Source of the DNA: Solea solea
Lineage: Eukaryota > Chordata > Actinopteri > Pleuronectiformes > Soleidae
Assembly (NCBI RefSeq): GCF_958295425.1
Contig: NC_081146.1
Span: 8,319,485-8,383,484, forward strand
Direction: 5' to 3'
DNA length: 64,000 bases
In this document: positions 50,401 through 60,700 of the stretch, piece after piece
How positions within the stretch are numbered: the stretch's first letter is position 1
Layout of the letters: each line of letters opens with the position of its first letter
Position numbers and translations under genes: made by a program
The notes under the pieces: model-generated
The model's database searches: none
The model's input: the letters and a program-made list of their open reading frames with translations, nothing else
What the model was told of the DNA's origin: nothing

Positions 50401-53222
50401 TTTACATCCTGTGACGTGTGATCTGAAAATGTGTGATTACATTACATCATTTCACACTCACCACAAAAAAAGTACTTGTGATTAATAGATATGGCAATAA
50501 ATCTACAAGCCTTAAATAAGAACATCAGAGAAAAAAAAGAGGAAGTATTTTTTTCCTGTATGACTTTATGTCTTTGTCTCTGTCTGTGTCTCCTCATCAC
50601 TCCAGGCGCTCATATTGGAGTTGGTATCTCAGGTCAGGAGGGGATTCAGGCCGTACTGTCCAGTGACTACTCTTTCTCCCAGTTTCGCTTCCTTCAGCGG
50701 CTCCTGCTGGTCCACGGCCGCTGGTCCTACCTGCGCATGTGCCGTTTCCTCTGCTACTTCTTCTACAAGAACTTTGCCTTCACCATGGTGCACTTCTGGT
50801 TCGGTTTCTTTTGTGGCTTCTCCGCTCAGGTCAGAGAGCAGAGGTCATGGCAACAACATAACATCAATACCGAGGTGTGAGAAAATCACCGCCATGATGT
50901 TGACCGTGTGTGTTTATGTGTATCTCCTCTCTCTCTCATAGACTGTTTATGATCAGTACTTCATCACCCTCTTCAACATCGTCTACACCTCCCTCCCTGT
51001 GCTGGCCATGGGGATTTTTGACCAGGTCTGAATGAATCTCACTGCATCAGTAATTCTCCATTGATTATTCCCATGTCATTTTGTAGGGGTCCTGTCCTTC
51101 ATATTCTTCTTTCCTTTGAAATTGAAAACATGAATGTTACATTTCTGTACTTGATCAACCATGACAAAAGAAATGTAGCTGTTTTATTATCAGTGATGTA
51201 GGTTTATGTGGGTCATCAGTCAGGCCACAGCACTAGAAGTCGGTGTTTAAAGCTCAACCAATAACACAGCTAGTAGCACTTCGACACCATGTCTATTTAT
51301 TGTGATAGTACGTCTTGAGCAGGTAGCATTTGTGCATTAACATTTAGCTCAAAGCTGAATTCTGTCCTATTACAGGACGTTCCTGACCACAGGAGTCTGG
51401 AGTATCCAAAGCTGTATGAGCCCGGGCAGCTCAACCTCCTTTTCAACAAAAAAGAGTTCTTCATCTGCATCACCCAGGGTATTTACACATCAGTGGTACT
51501 GTTTTTTGTCACCTATGCTGTCCTGTCTGATGCCACCCAGAGCAACGGAGTGCCCCTTGCCGACTACCAGACCTTCGCTGTCACCACGGCAACAGCTCTG
51601 GTCATCGTGGTCAGCGTACAGGTGCTTGTGCCCACAGTGGTTTTAGCTTTCCGTCGTTCCATCATGTTGTTTTGTTTTGTTTTTTTAACACATGCTTTTG
51701 TGTTCAGATCACTCTCGACACCGGCTTCTGGACAGTCATCAACCATGTGTTTGTGTGGGGCTCGCTCGGCTCTTTCTTCACCATCATGTTCGCGCTACAC
51801 AGTCAGGCCCTCTTTAGGATCTTTCCCAGTCAGTTCCACTTTGTAGGTCAGTCCTCCTCTTTACACACATACGCACATACACACACCACACACTGTGTAT
51901 CACTACTGGATTATTGTGACTGATGAAATGATGCCTAATGTAGAGATATTTATAAACAAGCCAATTTCACTTTTTCTGTCTTTTACTCGCGTAATCTCAA
52001 AAAGTAAATGTCATATGTGGATAAATGAGGTTGTGGCTCATGGAAGACATTATTAGATCTTGGTGGATATCCAGATATGGATCCAGAATATGGGAATCAG
52101 AGTGACCTTGGTGGAGGTTTTGTCTCTCTCAGTGCTTTCTCTAGTTGTTGTATTTTTAATGCATTTTTAACAGTAACCCTTAGATGATGTTAGATTTTTA
52201 CAGAGTAAAACCAAAAAGATTGAATAAGAAGGTCAGGTATACACGCAGGGTCCAGTATTATACTTGTAATGAACCCGTCTGTAGCATTCCTCTCCCTCCT
52301 CCCCACGTCACTGCATGTGTTTGGTGAGGTGGCCATTTATTCAACGATTGGATAAAGTATTGTCAGATACTGGCAACGTTTCACCACGACTTGGAGCAAA
52401 CACTCCAGATCAGTGAAAATACAGAGCTGATGAACACATACTTTAACAAAGAAAATAGAATAGAATAGACTTTAATGTCCACCAAGGTGGAAATTTGCCT
52501 TTGGCTCACCAACATAAAGTCATAAAAAGAGACATGACTTGTGACATCGAGTGAAATTGACACAGAGAGAGTTAAATGACATCAAAAATAGCTGTCAGTT
52601 AAATGTGTTCATGATATTAGATACCCAGTGTATCGGTCATACTATATAGTTTTATATATATATAAGAATATGATAATCACTGCAGTCGCAGTCTGACATC
52701 TTTTCACTCCACCACAATTGTCACATTTTGAATATTGTGTTCTATGACTTTGTTCTACTTTCTTGTTTATGTTTGTCTCAGGTAGTGCACAGAGCACACT
52801 ATTGCAGCCAGTCGTGTGGTTAACTATTGCAATGGCCACAGCAATATGCATAGTTCCAGTCTTGGCATTCCGCTTCCTCAAGCTGGACCTGAAACCTCAG
52901 CTCTCCGACACGGTGAGAAAAGGCACACTGATGTCTCCATCGCTTTCATCACGACGCGCGTCACTGTCTTATCTTTCAACATGTCAGGAAACTCTCTGCC
53001 TCTGCCAATGATTAACTGCACAAACTGTTCATCTCACTGTGTGTGTGTGTGTGTGTGTGTGTATGCGTGTGTGTGTGTGTGTATTTGGGACCTTTTCTGG
53101 CGTAAACACTGACCTCATCAGGACCAGTAGTTCTCATGGAGACCAAAACGGATCAGTTAGGGATAATGCTTTGTCCAAATTAATGGAAGTCAACACAGAG
53201 TGTGTTGCGCGTGTGTGTTTGC

Positions 53223-53253
<31 letters not shown>

Positions 53254-55448
53254 AATGTGATGACTGCTTACCATCAGTGTCCTCATGCACTTTAAATGCA
53301 GAGCAAATATTGACTTGAACACTGGACCCTAATGGCACAAGCTGTTGATTTTATTACATGTAGACTAATAGTGTCTTGAGCTACCCAGGCATACCAACCA
53401 AACCAGCTGTCAAGCATGTTATTGCAAAGTTATTTCGGTGTTGTTTTCCCTGCAGTCACAACTACGGCTTTGTGTGCAGAACAAGAAGTGTTCATGTTAA
53501 AGACAGGGCCTGAGACACCTCTGTCACACACTGTCAGGGAGAAAATGACACTTGTACACATCCCAGCTTCTGTTCCTGCATGGGAGAAAATTACTTTCTT
53601 ACCAGCAGATGGAGGTCGTCTGACAGAAGGGCTCCCAAAGTTGTTGCGGTGTTATGCTTTATCACCTCAGAGGTTTTGTAACTGCAGGTGTGCCTAATGG
53701 ATTAATCCAAGAAAAAAAGACACAATCAGATGGTTCTGGAGCCCTAGAGAGGAGTTTTTATCTTTTTGAAATTTGCCATTGACAGTTCTTGAATTTTGTG
53801 CAAGAAAGAAGTTGATATTTAGGTAGATGTCTCCCACCACTTGTTTGTTATGATGCAGGGTTTCATGCTCCCTGCATTGCTTGATGTACGACTAGGCCTA
53901 CGCAGAAACAACGTCGAGTTGTAATTACTAGCAGTGCACTACTGTTCACTGTCTCTCTGGTCCTTGAATTTGAGGGAATTGGTCCTAGAAAGTCCTTGAA
54001 AGGTTCTGGAATTTGATGTCAACCAAGGCGTGGTTAAGAGTGGAAATGTGTGTCACAATTTCCACGTGACATCTTTTTTTTTTACCACTTTAATATCTAA
54101 ATAATTGATATCTCATTTCTAAATTAGATTTCTTAAATGTCTTATTTACTATTATTTCATTTATTTTATTTAGGGGGAAGAAAATTTGAGTTTAATCATA
54201 TACATCTGCAGCGGTCTGCAGACGTTACCCTGTTGACTTCCTGTTCATCCAGCCTAGATCCTTTGTACGCCACCATGCAGAGCATACCGTACTGGTGTGT
54301 TGTGCGCCGCCCATAAACCTCTATGGCCCCTTGTAGGGTCCTCTTCTGAAAGAGACATATTTTTGTAGGGTGCAGCACGCAGGCACCTTACAAAAAGATG
54401 TCTCTTCTCATGTTTTGATTGGCTCGAGCTTAACATCCAATGACAGACGGACAACGGCGCCATTTTCAACGGCGCTGAAAATGGCCATTGAGCTGATGCC
54501 TACAAAGGTCACACACCACCCTCATGTGTAACCTAGTAATGACAAGGGCCTTTGCTGGTCTTTGAAAGACCAGTTGGGCCTAAGAAAAACAAACTGTGAG
54601 TCACAGTAGTTCAGACAATACTGATGTTCCCCTGCCTTTTCATCTGTCCGTACTCCAGGTACGCTACACTCAGTTGGTGCGGCAGAAGAAGCGAAAGCCA
54701 GTTGGTCGCAGTGTGGGAGATGCCTGGCGCGGCGTGGGCAGCATGTCAGAGGGTCGTCTGGGTGCTCGGGGTGGTTCTAGGAGGTCAGGCTATGCCTTTG
54801 CCCACCAGGAGGGGTTTGGGGAGCTGATCACCTCAGGAAAGAACATGAGGCTCTCGTCTATGGCCCTGGCCAACTTTGCCTCCAGACACAGCTCCAGCTG
54901 GATCGACACACTCCGCAGGAAGAAACACACTCCACCCAGCACCTCAGGGGAGTGCAGTCCAGCACCCAGTTGTGTCTCTGGGTCAGCTCCTCCACTTTCA
55001 AACTCCTCTTCTGTTCTGGGCGGCTCACAGGATACACCCATTGAGGAGGAAACAGGCGCGGCACCAACCCAACACGCACAGTCTGTTCCTACTTCATCCA
55101 CACAATTGTCCCAATTTGTAACACCAGAGTCAGAACCAGCTGCCCCTCAGGGTCAGGGTCATGCTCAGGCCGTGAGCGCTGGCGTCTTCAGCTCCTCACC
55201 ATTGAGATGCCATGGAGGAGACTCAGCTGGAGGCTGGATGGTCACTCTCAGTGCAGTGCAGGTGAGCTGCTCTTTTTTTTGCTCCTGTTCACGTAGCAAT
55301 CCACGAAACAGTTGAAAATCATACTTACTATAAAATATCTCTCTTATAGGAAGCTCTGTTTGGTTGGAAGAGTATTTCAGCTCGCACCACTGCATCAAGT
55401 AGCCAAGGCCTACCCTCTGTTGCCAAGGAAACCAGCCATGTTGAATAA
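31381..55448 (+). CDS. atp8b2: P4-ATPase phospholipid flippase ATP8B2
   Basis: Flips phospholipid (phosphatidylcholine for human ATP8B2) to the cytosolic leaflet, with a CDC50-family partner. Exons: 31381-31405, 36143-36201, 36319-36432, 37592-37690, 37822-37883, 38033-38105, 38567-38637, 38734-38813, 39398-39556, 39641-39729, 39901-40097, 40447-40567, 40950-41037, 41299-41333, 41434-41593, 41704-41892, 42801-42916, 46513-46677, 47473-47584, 47917-48022, 48581-48863, 49091-49274, 50606-50829, 50942-51025, 51376-51621, 51708-51846, 52782-52912, 54659-55261, 55350-55448. All phases close: 1370 residues (human about 1209). Motifs: DGET 167-170, PISL 337-340 (P4 signature in helix 4), DKTGT with phospho-Asp 390, GDGANDV 852-858. 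Exon 48581-48863 adds Gly-rich and poly-Pro tracts (about 748-780). Exon 54659 has [17 protein letters not shown] as in human, then a longer Ser/Pro tail. Last exon: inferred from a GTGAGC donor; reading through would stop at 55313-55315. Confidence 0.95.
32340..32786 (+). promoter_or_regulatory. Candidate promoter/5' UTR for the alternative atp8b2 transcript
   Basis: The 450 bp before the alternative start are richer in CpG than their surroundings. They contain CCAAAATGGCGCCCGG (about 32401-32416), which fits a YY1-type site, a mirrored CATTTTGGC at about 32360, and a (GA)n tract at 32582-32618. No TATA box is evident. Promoter function is inferred from position and composition. Confidence 0.45.
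32787..32895 (+). CDS. atp8b2: Alternative first coding exon of atp8b2
   Basis: The exon starts ATG ACA GTA CTG and encodes [11 protein letters not shown] followed by a basic segment. It ends at ACAG|GTACAG in the same phase as exon 31381-31405, so it joins exon 36143 in frame to give RT-EEERRV. A known human ATP8B2 isoform begins MTVPKE.PEKW and joins as GT-EEERR, so the alternative exon appears conserved from fish to human. It adds 36 residues in place of 8. It must have its own promoter or 5' exon. Confidence 0.85.
35700..35805 (+). other. Possible further non-coding first exon of atp8b2
   Basis: A GC/GA-rich segment (GAGCGGCCGGGTGG...) ends at CTTCAAG|GTAAAG, a good donor, about 340 bp upstream of coding exon 36143. 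It has no ATG in a useful frame. It could be a third alternative 5' exon or chance. Confidence 0.2.
36024..36103 (+). repeat. L2/SINE-type 3' tail with a hairpin
   Basis: The sequence TCGCTTTGGATAAAAGCGTC followed by TGCTAAATGAC and (ATGTA)n is the 3' end shared by many fish LINE2/SINE elements. ATGACATGTAATG (36067-36079) and CATTACATGTCAT (36091-36103) form a 13-bp stem with an 11-base loop. It ends about 40 bp before the acceptor of atp8b2 exon 36143. Confidence 0.75.
38180..38330 (-). repeat. CCTAA-rich dispersed repeat, copy in atp8b2 intron
   Basis: The words AACTTAACCATAACCAG, TTCAAATCTTAGCCCTAAAC and a following GGTTTTGC...CCATGAGGAC block match the 225-320 copy and the reverse of 29755-30060. 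Confidence 0.6.
39071..39114 (+). repeat. (CA)n microsatellite
   Basis: An uninterrupted CA dinucleotide run of about 44 bp, preceded by a short C run, lies in the intron before atp8b2 exon 39398. Confidence 0.95.
40728..40860 (-). mobile_element. SINE-like dispersed repeat, copy 2 (fragment)
   Basis: In reverse orientation this carries the tail block of the 22165-22457 repeat: CCTCCACATGAGG, then CAGCTGACATAGGGTGAAAGG and a CATTCACTCTCACAC segment. Only the 3' half is present. Confidence 0.6.
41094..41128. repeat. Perfect 15-bp hairpin in atp8b2 intron
   Basis: AATTCCTTGTGATTT (41094-41108) and its exact reverse complement (41114-41128) are separated by five bases. It lies about 60 bp downstream of the donor of exon 40950-41037. 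No known element was recognised. Confidence 0.8.
43075..43372 (-). mobile_element. SINE-like dispersed repeat, copy 3, broken by a poly(C)/(CA)n tract
   Basis: Reverse-oriented blocks CTCTACATGAGGGTCA, CAGTCCATTGCAGGGAG and GGGGAGAACATGCAGAAGG fit the 22165-22457 family. It is interrupted by 20 consecutive C residues (43246-43265) running into (AC)n to 43280. It ends beside the hAT-type insertion that starts at 43394. Confidence 0.65.
43923..45287 (-). mobile_element. Decayed BEL/Pao retrotransposon pol fragment
   Basis: Minus-strand frames in order 45287-44829, 44889-44473 and 44510-43923 read as parts of a BEL/Pao pol polyprotein: the start of reverse transcriptase ([35 protein letters not shown]), then [18 protein letters not shown] and [12 protein letters not shown] of the Pao/RNase H region, then the segment ahead of integrase ([18 protein letters not shown]). 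The catalytic middle of the reverse transcriptase is missing and the frames are shifted relative to each other, so it is non-functional. No LTRs, gag or integrase core were found. A short duplicated TTCTCCAACTGCAATG unit lies at about 44550-44580. Confidence 0.85.
45300..45350 (+). repeat. (GTAG/GTCA)n short tandem repeat
   Basis: Tetranucleotide units GTAGGTAGGTAGG, then CAGTCAGACAGTCAG, then TAGGTAGGCAGG lie at the 5' side of the retrotransposon fragment. Confidence 0.7.
47035..47250 (-). mobile_element. SINE-like dispersed repeat, copy 4
   Basis: Reverse-oriented blocks CACCAGTCCATCACA, GGAGGAAACCGGAGAACCCAC and GCAAACCCGGGTCTTGTTGC, with AGTGCTAACCA at the end, fit the 5' half of the 22165-22457 family. 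It lies in the intron before exon 47473. Confidence 0.65.
47426..47462 (+). repeat. (TG)n tract at a splice acceptor of atp8b2
   Basis: CTGTCTGTCTG leads into about 22 bases of TG repeat and then GTATGTGTCCAG|CTC, so the repeat replaces most of the polypyrimidine tract of exon 47473-47584. Confidence 0.9.
49980..50085 (+). repeat. Dispersed repeat shared with the il6r intron
   Basis: The stretch ATTTTATGTGAGGACAGACA...GGCACTAGTAAAG...GCTGCAAAC is similar by eye to 61705-61795 (TTTTATGTCAAAGCAAACCG...GCACTAGTACG...GCCGCAAAC). Its class is unknown. It includes no credible coding sequence. Confidence 0.4.
53039..53250 (+). repeat. Two (TG)n tracts flanking a dispersed repeat
   Basis: (TG)n at about 53039-53082 and about 53214-53250 flank a segment with CTCATGGAGACCAAAACGG and CAGTTAGGGATAATG. 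This is again the GTTAGGG-type repeat next to TG microsatellites. It lies in the intron before the penultimate atp8b2 exon. Confidence 0.7.
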
Positions 55449-57701
55449 AGCATTCATAATAAATGGAGGAGTTACTTACTTTCTCAGCGTTTTGCACACG
55501 CATACAGGATAATGCTCTCTGCTGAGCACATAGACTTTTAGTAAAGGACACAGCATCGTCCTCTGTTTCCCAGCTGATGTGTCTCAAAATAAGTCATTTC
55601 TGTCTAAATCGCAAGAGGAAGTGCTACTTCCGGATGAATGGACTATAACCTGTGATTTTATGGCGATATTTTGTCCATGTTCCCACGATAAGCAGGGACT
55701 GTCTCCAAGAGTGTTCACTGATAGAACACCCTGCGATAAGCTAACTTATTATGGTGTTTTGTTTTTTTGACAAGTATTTGTCTCCTTCACAGCAAAGGCA
55801 CACAGTCAACGTTCAACCACTGAAGTGCAGACATTGTTATCTGTATTTTTTGTCTCTGCCTTCACTATAGTTCTCAGTGAGAACGGTACCTTCATTTGCA
55901 GGACTTTGCAAGACTTTTCTCTCATTGATTTACCTTCCTATTTATTTGCCCTCTCCGCCTCGTGGTTTCTTTGTTGCATCATATTGATGTGTTTTAGTTG
56001 TAAGTGCTTTTTTTTCTGCTACGTGCAAGCTAGGCCTTTTTTGGTGTGGCCCAGATCATGTTTTTCTACATCGAAGTTAATGATTCATACCAACATAGTC
56101 TGACTTGGATCTGACCACAGTGTAGAGGATCTCAATCATACATTTGTACATATATACATTCATACTTTTAGTGAACAGTAATGCAGACACATACTGTGTA
56201 TACATACTCCTCAGTGCTGTGTTTTAAAGTCTTATTTTTAAAATGTACTGTATATTTGATTTGAAGATAAAGTGTTAAGGAATAATTACGCCTTAAGATT
56301 TCCAAAATTGTAGGCTTCTATACTCTCATCAAATACAGATGCCTGACTCAGAGTTGGGGTGAGATCATCATCGAGCAAGTGGAGGATTTATGCAAATCTG
56401 CTCACAGAGCTGAATCATCAGAAACAAATCAGAATGAGGACATGGTCTGGAAACAAGTGTGGACATGAATGTACTGTAACGTCTTTGGCCCCATGAGCTG
56501 TCAAAACATGGGAAAGGTAGTCAATAAACCTCTTCTTCTTCTTTCACACCAGAGAAGCAAACTGTGTCCATGCAAATGTCATTAAATATAGCAACTGGAG
56601 GGTGGTGAAATGTGTCGTGAGGTAACTTGAAGAGGAACTTGACAGCATGAGAATGTTTGGCGTTTAACTGCGTTTAACCGCAACAAGGGTTCCGTGATGC
56701 TCCTTGTGGTGAAGCAGAGACGACTTTTTAAATCCACTACTTTAACTTTCTATAGGCTGAGGTGTAAAATGTAAACAGAGGACAGAGTTACATGTCATAG
56801 AATGGAGTCATTTGCAAATCAAGAAGCAGCTTTGTTAAAAACTCTTTGACGAGGTGTCATTCCTGGACTCACAGAGAGGCGCTCCCCTGATAAATAAAAA
56901 CTTAAGGCACGCTCTTTTAAACTTTTAAAGTGTCTTTAAATATAAAGATATATATAAAGGTTTCTTTTTCCTGAATGTAGAGCCAAATTTTTTTTTTATC
57001 ACAGGCACAAAGATGAAGCAGTTGATTATAAAGTGTTTCTGCTTCACTGCACAATGCATTTAAAATGTTGACTACAATTAAAAATTAAAAAAAGAAGATA
57101 ATTTTCAACCAGTTAAAAAAACACATTTTAACTAATTAAACATTGTGTTTTTTTGTATTGTTGAAAATGACCATTCCGTTATTTTAAATAGTTTATGTGA
57201 CTCTGACTGGAATGAATTGAATTGAATTGAATTGAATTGAATTGAATTGAATTGAATTGAAAGTAAAAAAAAAAAAAAAGCTCATTTTAAATAGCCTTTC
57301 TTATTCTTATTAACAGAAGAATAACAGTCTATGATTGGAATATGTCTACTTTCTTTCAGGATCAACACACTAAAACAAAGCATGGTGCATAGGCACTTGC
57401 TGAGTGTGACATATTAAAAATAATCTTATAATTGCAGGACTATATTCAGCTCTGTGGGGCTTGTTTAGACCCCGAGGAGGATTTCCTCTGAGTAACGGCG
57501 CTGAACTGCGCAAAGGGAGAGTTGGGATTTCACAATAACAGCAAAGTTCAGTAACTATAGAGGAACCAGCTGTCCGTGTGTGGCGGTGGAGGACAGTCTG
57601 TGGCATGACTGTAAGTTGTTGGACTTAAGTTTGGCATTAGAAGTCTCCGCGCTGGAACGCGCGCGTATGGGAGATTGTTACAGGGAGATTGGTGCGCAAA
57701 G
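55449..57701 (+). other. atp8b2 3' UTR and spacer before il6r
   Basis: AATAAA occurs directly after the stop (about 55444-55449) and again at about 56523, followed by a T/C-rich stretch; the second is the better candidate for the main 3' end. Beyond it the DNA is AT-rich with an (AATTG)n repeat. The last 200 bp before 57702 should contain the il6r 5' UTR, which has a short upstream open frame starting at ATG 57667 and overlapping the main start. I recognise no other gene. Confidence 0.5.
57214..57261 (+). repeat. (AATTG)n short tandem repeat
   Basis: About nine copies of the pentamer AATTG lie upstream of il6r and are followed by a poly(A) run. Confidence 0.9.
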
Positions 57702-60700
57702 ATGCTGATACTTCTCATTGTACTGTCAGTTGTGGTCGTCGCACAGGACCACAGCATTTTCGACGGAACCTGCCCCAGAAAAGGTAAGAACATCCACTCA
57801 TGTTTGTTTGTTTATTTGTATGTTCGACTGGACTTAAGAGAAGATACATTCATTCAACATAATTCAACAGAACCGCTTAGTCTGAGAGAAGTTTTCATTT
57901 AGGTTCGGTTCACATCTTTTTTTTATTTTAGACGTCGAAGTTTGATGTTTTCTGTCTTTGAATAATCTAAATTGTTACTATTATATTGTATTTTTTGTAA
58001 CATATACTGTATGTTTTCAATGTGTCATGTAATAAGAAGAAGAAATAGAAATAACTGATTTGTTGGGATAAAACTGCAGGAGTGGATATTACGCTTTAAG
58101 TCAACTCCTTTGCTTTTGACTGGAAAAATGTGCACTTTAATTGACCAGGGTCAGGCAATAAATAAAAATTTTTTTCTTCTTTCATCTGTTTTAAGCATAA
58201 AACGAGTCCGTTTGCGATAGCTGTGTTTCATAGATTCCAGTTGGAAATGACAAGTAGATGGGAAACATGGAGAAAGGAGGGGGAAAAGTGTGTTTGAACT
58301 ATATGAAGATTTTCATTTCATTTTAAGCTCTAGATACAAACCAGGAGAGTCATAACTAGCTGAGCACATAGACAATCAGTGGAACATCAGACAATTTTAA
58401 GCAATACAAGCTTATACAAGGACATTAAAATACAGAACAGAAAAAGAAAGAGTACAGACTTGATAAAAGAGGAAGTTCAGAAGCAGTGTGTAATTTTGGT
58501 TATGCAATGTTGCATCTTTCCTGTGCTGTGTCCTGTCAACCGTAACTTGCACATGAAACAAGGATTATAATCAGCCATGCTTGTATAATCCCAGAGAGAA
58601 AGCAGAGACACTTCAGAAGGATGTTTTTTGTGTTTTTGCAGACCCCCCAGCTGGTGTGCTGGTGTTATCGCCGGGCAGTAACTTGGTTCTCACTTGCAAA
58701 GGTCATGTAATGGTGGACGGAGTAAAGGTCAACACTGATAACAACTCAAGCATCACTGGGAAAGAGAGTTCCTCAGTTGCATCCACAGACGCTGGAAACG
58801 CGATAAACAATCACCAAGTCACATACAGCTCTGAAAAAGAAGGATTTCACACGAATCCTGAGGCAGAAAATAAGAGTCTCAGATTCACGGATACGGCACA
58901 CACAGATTCTCCCACCACTCACATGGTCCAGCCAACCAGTGCAGGAAGACTTCTGAAGAGCGAGTATGACTTGGAGGTAGATGAAGACGGGGATTATGAG
59001 GAGGACGAGGAGCAAGATTTGGATGAAGGGAGAACAAGAGTAACAAGAGGCATAAAATCAAAGCTTCAGTGGAAGTGGAACGGGAAGACAGTGGAGACGG
59101 GAGTGAGAAACCAGAGTGAAATCACACTTGAGAGAAGAGGGGCTTCACTGTCTCTGTCGGCAGTGAGAGTGACAGACACTGGGAGATACTCCTGTCATCA
59201 CAAAGGCAGAGAGAAGTTCTCCTTGAAGGTGTTAGTTTCAGGTGAGTCATGTAACACAAATAACACAAATGCCATTTATTTTACTGCAACATAAAGTCAT
59301 TAAGTAGATAACAATACAAATCATGTACAAAGCAAAGTGGAGAGGGTGTTTAAAATGAGGGACAGTCAATATAAGCAAACAGGGACGTTCAGAATTGGAA
59401 AAACCAGTGTGGAATAGTTCCAATAAAACATGCAGTGCTCGCGTGTCTCGAAAATAGATTATTTTGAACCTTTAAAAACATACCGTGCTTAAATGTATTA
59501 CGCCACAGTCTAATGTAAGGTTTATGCCACAGCTGCCCTAAATTAACAGCACTGGTAATTATTAATATCATGTTTCTATAACGGTTAATACACCAGAAAC
59601 CAAAAAAACAAAAAGACCTACAAGTTGTTTATTATGCAATAATGATAGACATTACCTGGTTACATTGTGATTCAGTTTTCTGGGGATGTGGTTTGCAGCA
59701 GAAGGAAGACATTTATTTTTTAATCAATCAATCAAAGTTTTCAGCATTTTGGATAATAACTCAGTACAAAAGTCAGTATTGCTGTGAAAAAATGTAATGT
59801 AATAATAGCTTATGACGGTTTGAGTTACTGTGTAGTTTAGTTGAGTGTGCTGACACTGTGGGACACTGAGTGGCCTTGAGGGAGGTTTGCACTCTGAGTG
59901 CTTATTTAATGAAATACTGACTGTTTAGTCGGCAACATTAACACAAAAGTTTTAGTTGTAGCCTGAAGACGAACAAATGACTGAGTGAATTAACATAGTC
60001 TTATCTGTCAGACCCTCCTGAACGGCCCACTCTGTCCTGCTACAAGAAAACACCAACCAGTAAGATCCGCTGTGAGTGGAAGCCTCAGCTGCCTGTGATC
60101 AAACAGATGAGCTCTTACCTCATACTGAAGAAAAGGTAATGATCCCCTGTGACAGGTAGTTTATATTATTTAACATAATGCAAAATGAATCTATTAATAA
60201 AAAAAAAAAACATACAGAAATAACTCATTATAACTTGATATCAAGTAGCGGGCCGCATGAAATTGATTGGGAGCCGTATGTGGCACGTGGGCCGCCATCA
60301 CTTTGACCATTTCAACGGTATGAACGGTATTGACTGTAACATTAAAGTTATAAATGGAACATTTATAACTTTAACATTTAAAAAAAAATAAAAAAAAATA
60401 AATGGAATATATGCAAATGTGTTTCTCACAGAATCAGAAGGTTAATGTTAATCTTTTTAATAAACACACATAAACACATAAGGGAGCCATTTCTAAGCCA
60501 GAATCCTTTTTCTTCATATGTAAAACATGAATAAAAGTAATTTTGCTCTACTTCTAAATCCTTTACTGTCCTCTCGTTTCTTGTTAGAATAACACAATTC
60601 AAGCATTGGCAGATTTTATTGGAAAATTAACTTAAACATATGTTTTATCCTTTAAAAGAAAATGGCTGAAATGCTTAAATTTAGCATTTGAAGGAGAGGA

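Noticed and set aside
53416..53697. 93-codon frame as a possible extra atp8b2 exon
   Set aside because: Coding continues directly from exon 52782-52912 (DT) to 54659 (VRYTQL) as in human, with matching phase; this frame has no homologous segment.
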